The position numbers and the translations under genes are program-made. DNA of 64,000 nt from Rhodanobacter sp. LX-99 (GTDB lineage: Bacteria; Pseudomonadota; Gammaproteobacteria; Xanthomonadales; Rhodanobacteraceae): assembly GCF_018599185.1 (NCBI RefSeq), contig NZ_JAHFVL010000001.1:2046001-2110000 (forward strand), given 5' to 3'. The notes below the pieces were generated by a model that was given only the letters and a program-made list of their open reading frames with translations, ran no database searches and was not told where the DNA came from. Position 1 is the stretch's first letter. The number at the start of each line of letters is the position of its first letter. Positions 63,096 through 64,000 of this stretch are shown here, piece by piece.

Positions 63096-63632
63096 GTGCT
63101 GATTGCGCTGAACAAGCCGTACGGCGTGCTGTGCCAGTTCACCGACGATCGCGGCCGCGCCACGCTGGCGGATTTCGTCGGGCAAAAAGACGTCTATGCG
63201 GCTGGACGGCTGGACCACGACAGCGAGGGACTGCTGCTGCTGACCGACGACGGCCGGCTGGCGCACCGGCTCACCGACCCGCGCCACAAGCAGGCCAAGA
63301 CCTACCTGGCGCAGGTCGACGGTACGATCGATGCGGCGGCACTGCAGGCCTTGCGCCGCGGCGTGATGTTGAACGACGGGCCGACCCTGCCGGCCGAAGC
63401 CGAGTTCGCCAGCGAACCTGACTGGCTGTGGCCACGCGATCCGCCGGTGCGTTTCCGCAAGGCCATTCCCACCAGCTGGCTCAGCCTGACCCTGCGCGAA
63501 GGCCGCAACCGCCAGGTTCGCCGGATGACCGCGGCGGCCGGTTTCCCGACCCTGCGGCTGATCCGCGTGCGTATCGGCGAATACGCGCTGGACGGCCTGG
63601 CGCCGGGTGAGACGCGCGTGCTCTTGCGGTAG
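63096..63632 (+). CDS. rluE: 23S rRNA pseudouridine synthase RluE-like
   Basis: 178-aa RsuA-family synthase without an S4 domain. Catalytic Asp in [15 protein letters not shown], then [11 protein letters not shown] and [15 protein letters not shown]. RluE acts at U2457. GTG start at 63096. Confidence 0.93.
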   Translation: MLIALNKPYGVLCQFTDDRGRATLADFVGQKDVYAAGRLDHDSEGLLLLTDDGRLAHRLTDPRHKQAKTYLAQVDGTIDAAALQALRRGVMLNDGPTLPAEAEFASEPDWLWPRDPPVRFRKAIPTSWLSLTLREGRNRQVRRMTAAAGFPTLRLIRVRIGEYALDGLAPGETRVLLR

Positions 63633-63641
63633 GGACGCGCC

Positions 63642-64000
63642 CTACGGAACGGGCGCCAAGCCGAAGAACGCCTCGGCCGTCGCCGTGCTGTTCGCCGCGG
63701 TGGTTTCCGCGCTCTCGCCGCGGTCGCGCGCGATCTCCTCGCAGATGTGCTTCAGGTACATCGGCTCGTTGCGCCGGTGCGCCGGTGGCGGCCGTACCGT
63801 GCGTGGCAGCAGGTAGGGCGCGTCGGTCTCGATCAACAGCCGGTTCGCCGGAACCGTGCGCACCAGTTCGCGCAGATGGGTGCCGCGGCGTTCGTCGCAG
63901 ATCCAGCCGGTGATGCCGATATGGCAATCCAGCGCCAGGTAGTCGCGCAGCGCCCCGCCGGTATCGGTGAAACAGTGCACCACCGCGCCGGGTACCTTGT
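63642..64000 (-). CDS. TatD family DNase, C-terminal part (runs off the window)
   Basis: The window holds about 119 C-terminal residues of a TatD-type metal-dependent hydrolase: VHCFTDTGG with its metal-binding His, [25 protein letters not shown] with the metal-binding Asp and the C-terminal FFGL. The 5' end lies beyond 64000, so length and start cannot be judged. Convergent with rluE. Confidence 0.9.
   Translation of the reverse strand, partial: KVPGAVVHCFTDTGGALRDYLALDCHIGITGWICDERRGTHLRELVRTVPANRLLIETDAPYLLPRTVRPPPAHRRNEPMYLKHICEEIARDRGESAETTAANSTATAEAFFGLAPVP

Overview
The window is a high-GC, gene-dense chromosomal segment of a gammaproteobacterium, most likely in the Xanthomonadales (Lysobacterales) and within or near the Rhodanobacteraceae (Rhodanobacter, Dyella, Luteibacter and relatives). 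That placement is inferred from a xanthomonadin-type aryl polyene locus headed by a XanB2-like chorismatase, Oar-like and other TonB-dependent receptors, a monomeric isocitrate dehydrogenase and a phasin. No marker that fixes the genus is present.

Layout. 1-5.4 kb: a large TonB-dependent receptor, then a fused lysophospholipid transporter/acyltransferase. 5.4-10.7 kb (minus strand): AmpE, a small unknown ORF, NudC, ErpA, a bactofilin overlapped by a membrane coiled-coil protein, bacterioferritin, its ferredoxin Bfd with a Fur-box-like promoter, and RppH. 10.9-11.9 kb: tRNA-Met, QueD and a phasin. 12.1-19.7 kb: the complete F1Fo ATP synthase operon atpIBEFHAGDC, whose four widest internal or terminal gaps from atpH onward carry two repeat families. 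19.7-21.7 kb: a TonB-C-like lipoprotein and GlmU.

21.8-35 kb is the aryl polyene (xanthomonadin-like) cluster. On the minus strand is the chorismatase, expected to make a hydroxybenzoate starter. A tightly coupled plus-strand operon follows (acyl carrier protein, membrane protein, two dehydratase-like proteins, acyltransferase, LolA-like carrier, MMPL exporter, ketoreductase). An opposing minus-strand operon encodes ketosynthase, chain-length-factor-like partner, glycosyltransferase, Kef-type antiporter and a flavin-dependent halogenase-like protein with intact motifs. Together these can account for starter synthesis, polyene extension and reduction, possible halogenation, and transfer to the outer membrane. 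No AMP-forming starter ligase is seen.

35-64 kb is mostly housekeeping and envelope genes: YdcF-like protein, HemF, secreted repeat protein, GpmA, ZapE, an alpha/beta hydrolase, AcpH, cytochrome c5, an MdtABC-like RND efflux set without an outer-membrane factor, a LysM protein, two lipoproteins, monomeric Icd, TraB/GumN protein, aldo/keto reductase, LysR regulator, FrmA-type alcohol dehydrogenase, a second TonB receptor, NYN-domain protein, an exported methyltransferase, RluE and a truncated TatD at the edge. No CRISPR array, prophage, transposase or rRNA was seen. The most unusual signals are the structured repeats, the halogenase-containing pigment locus and the regulatory dyads at bfd and the phasin gene.
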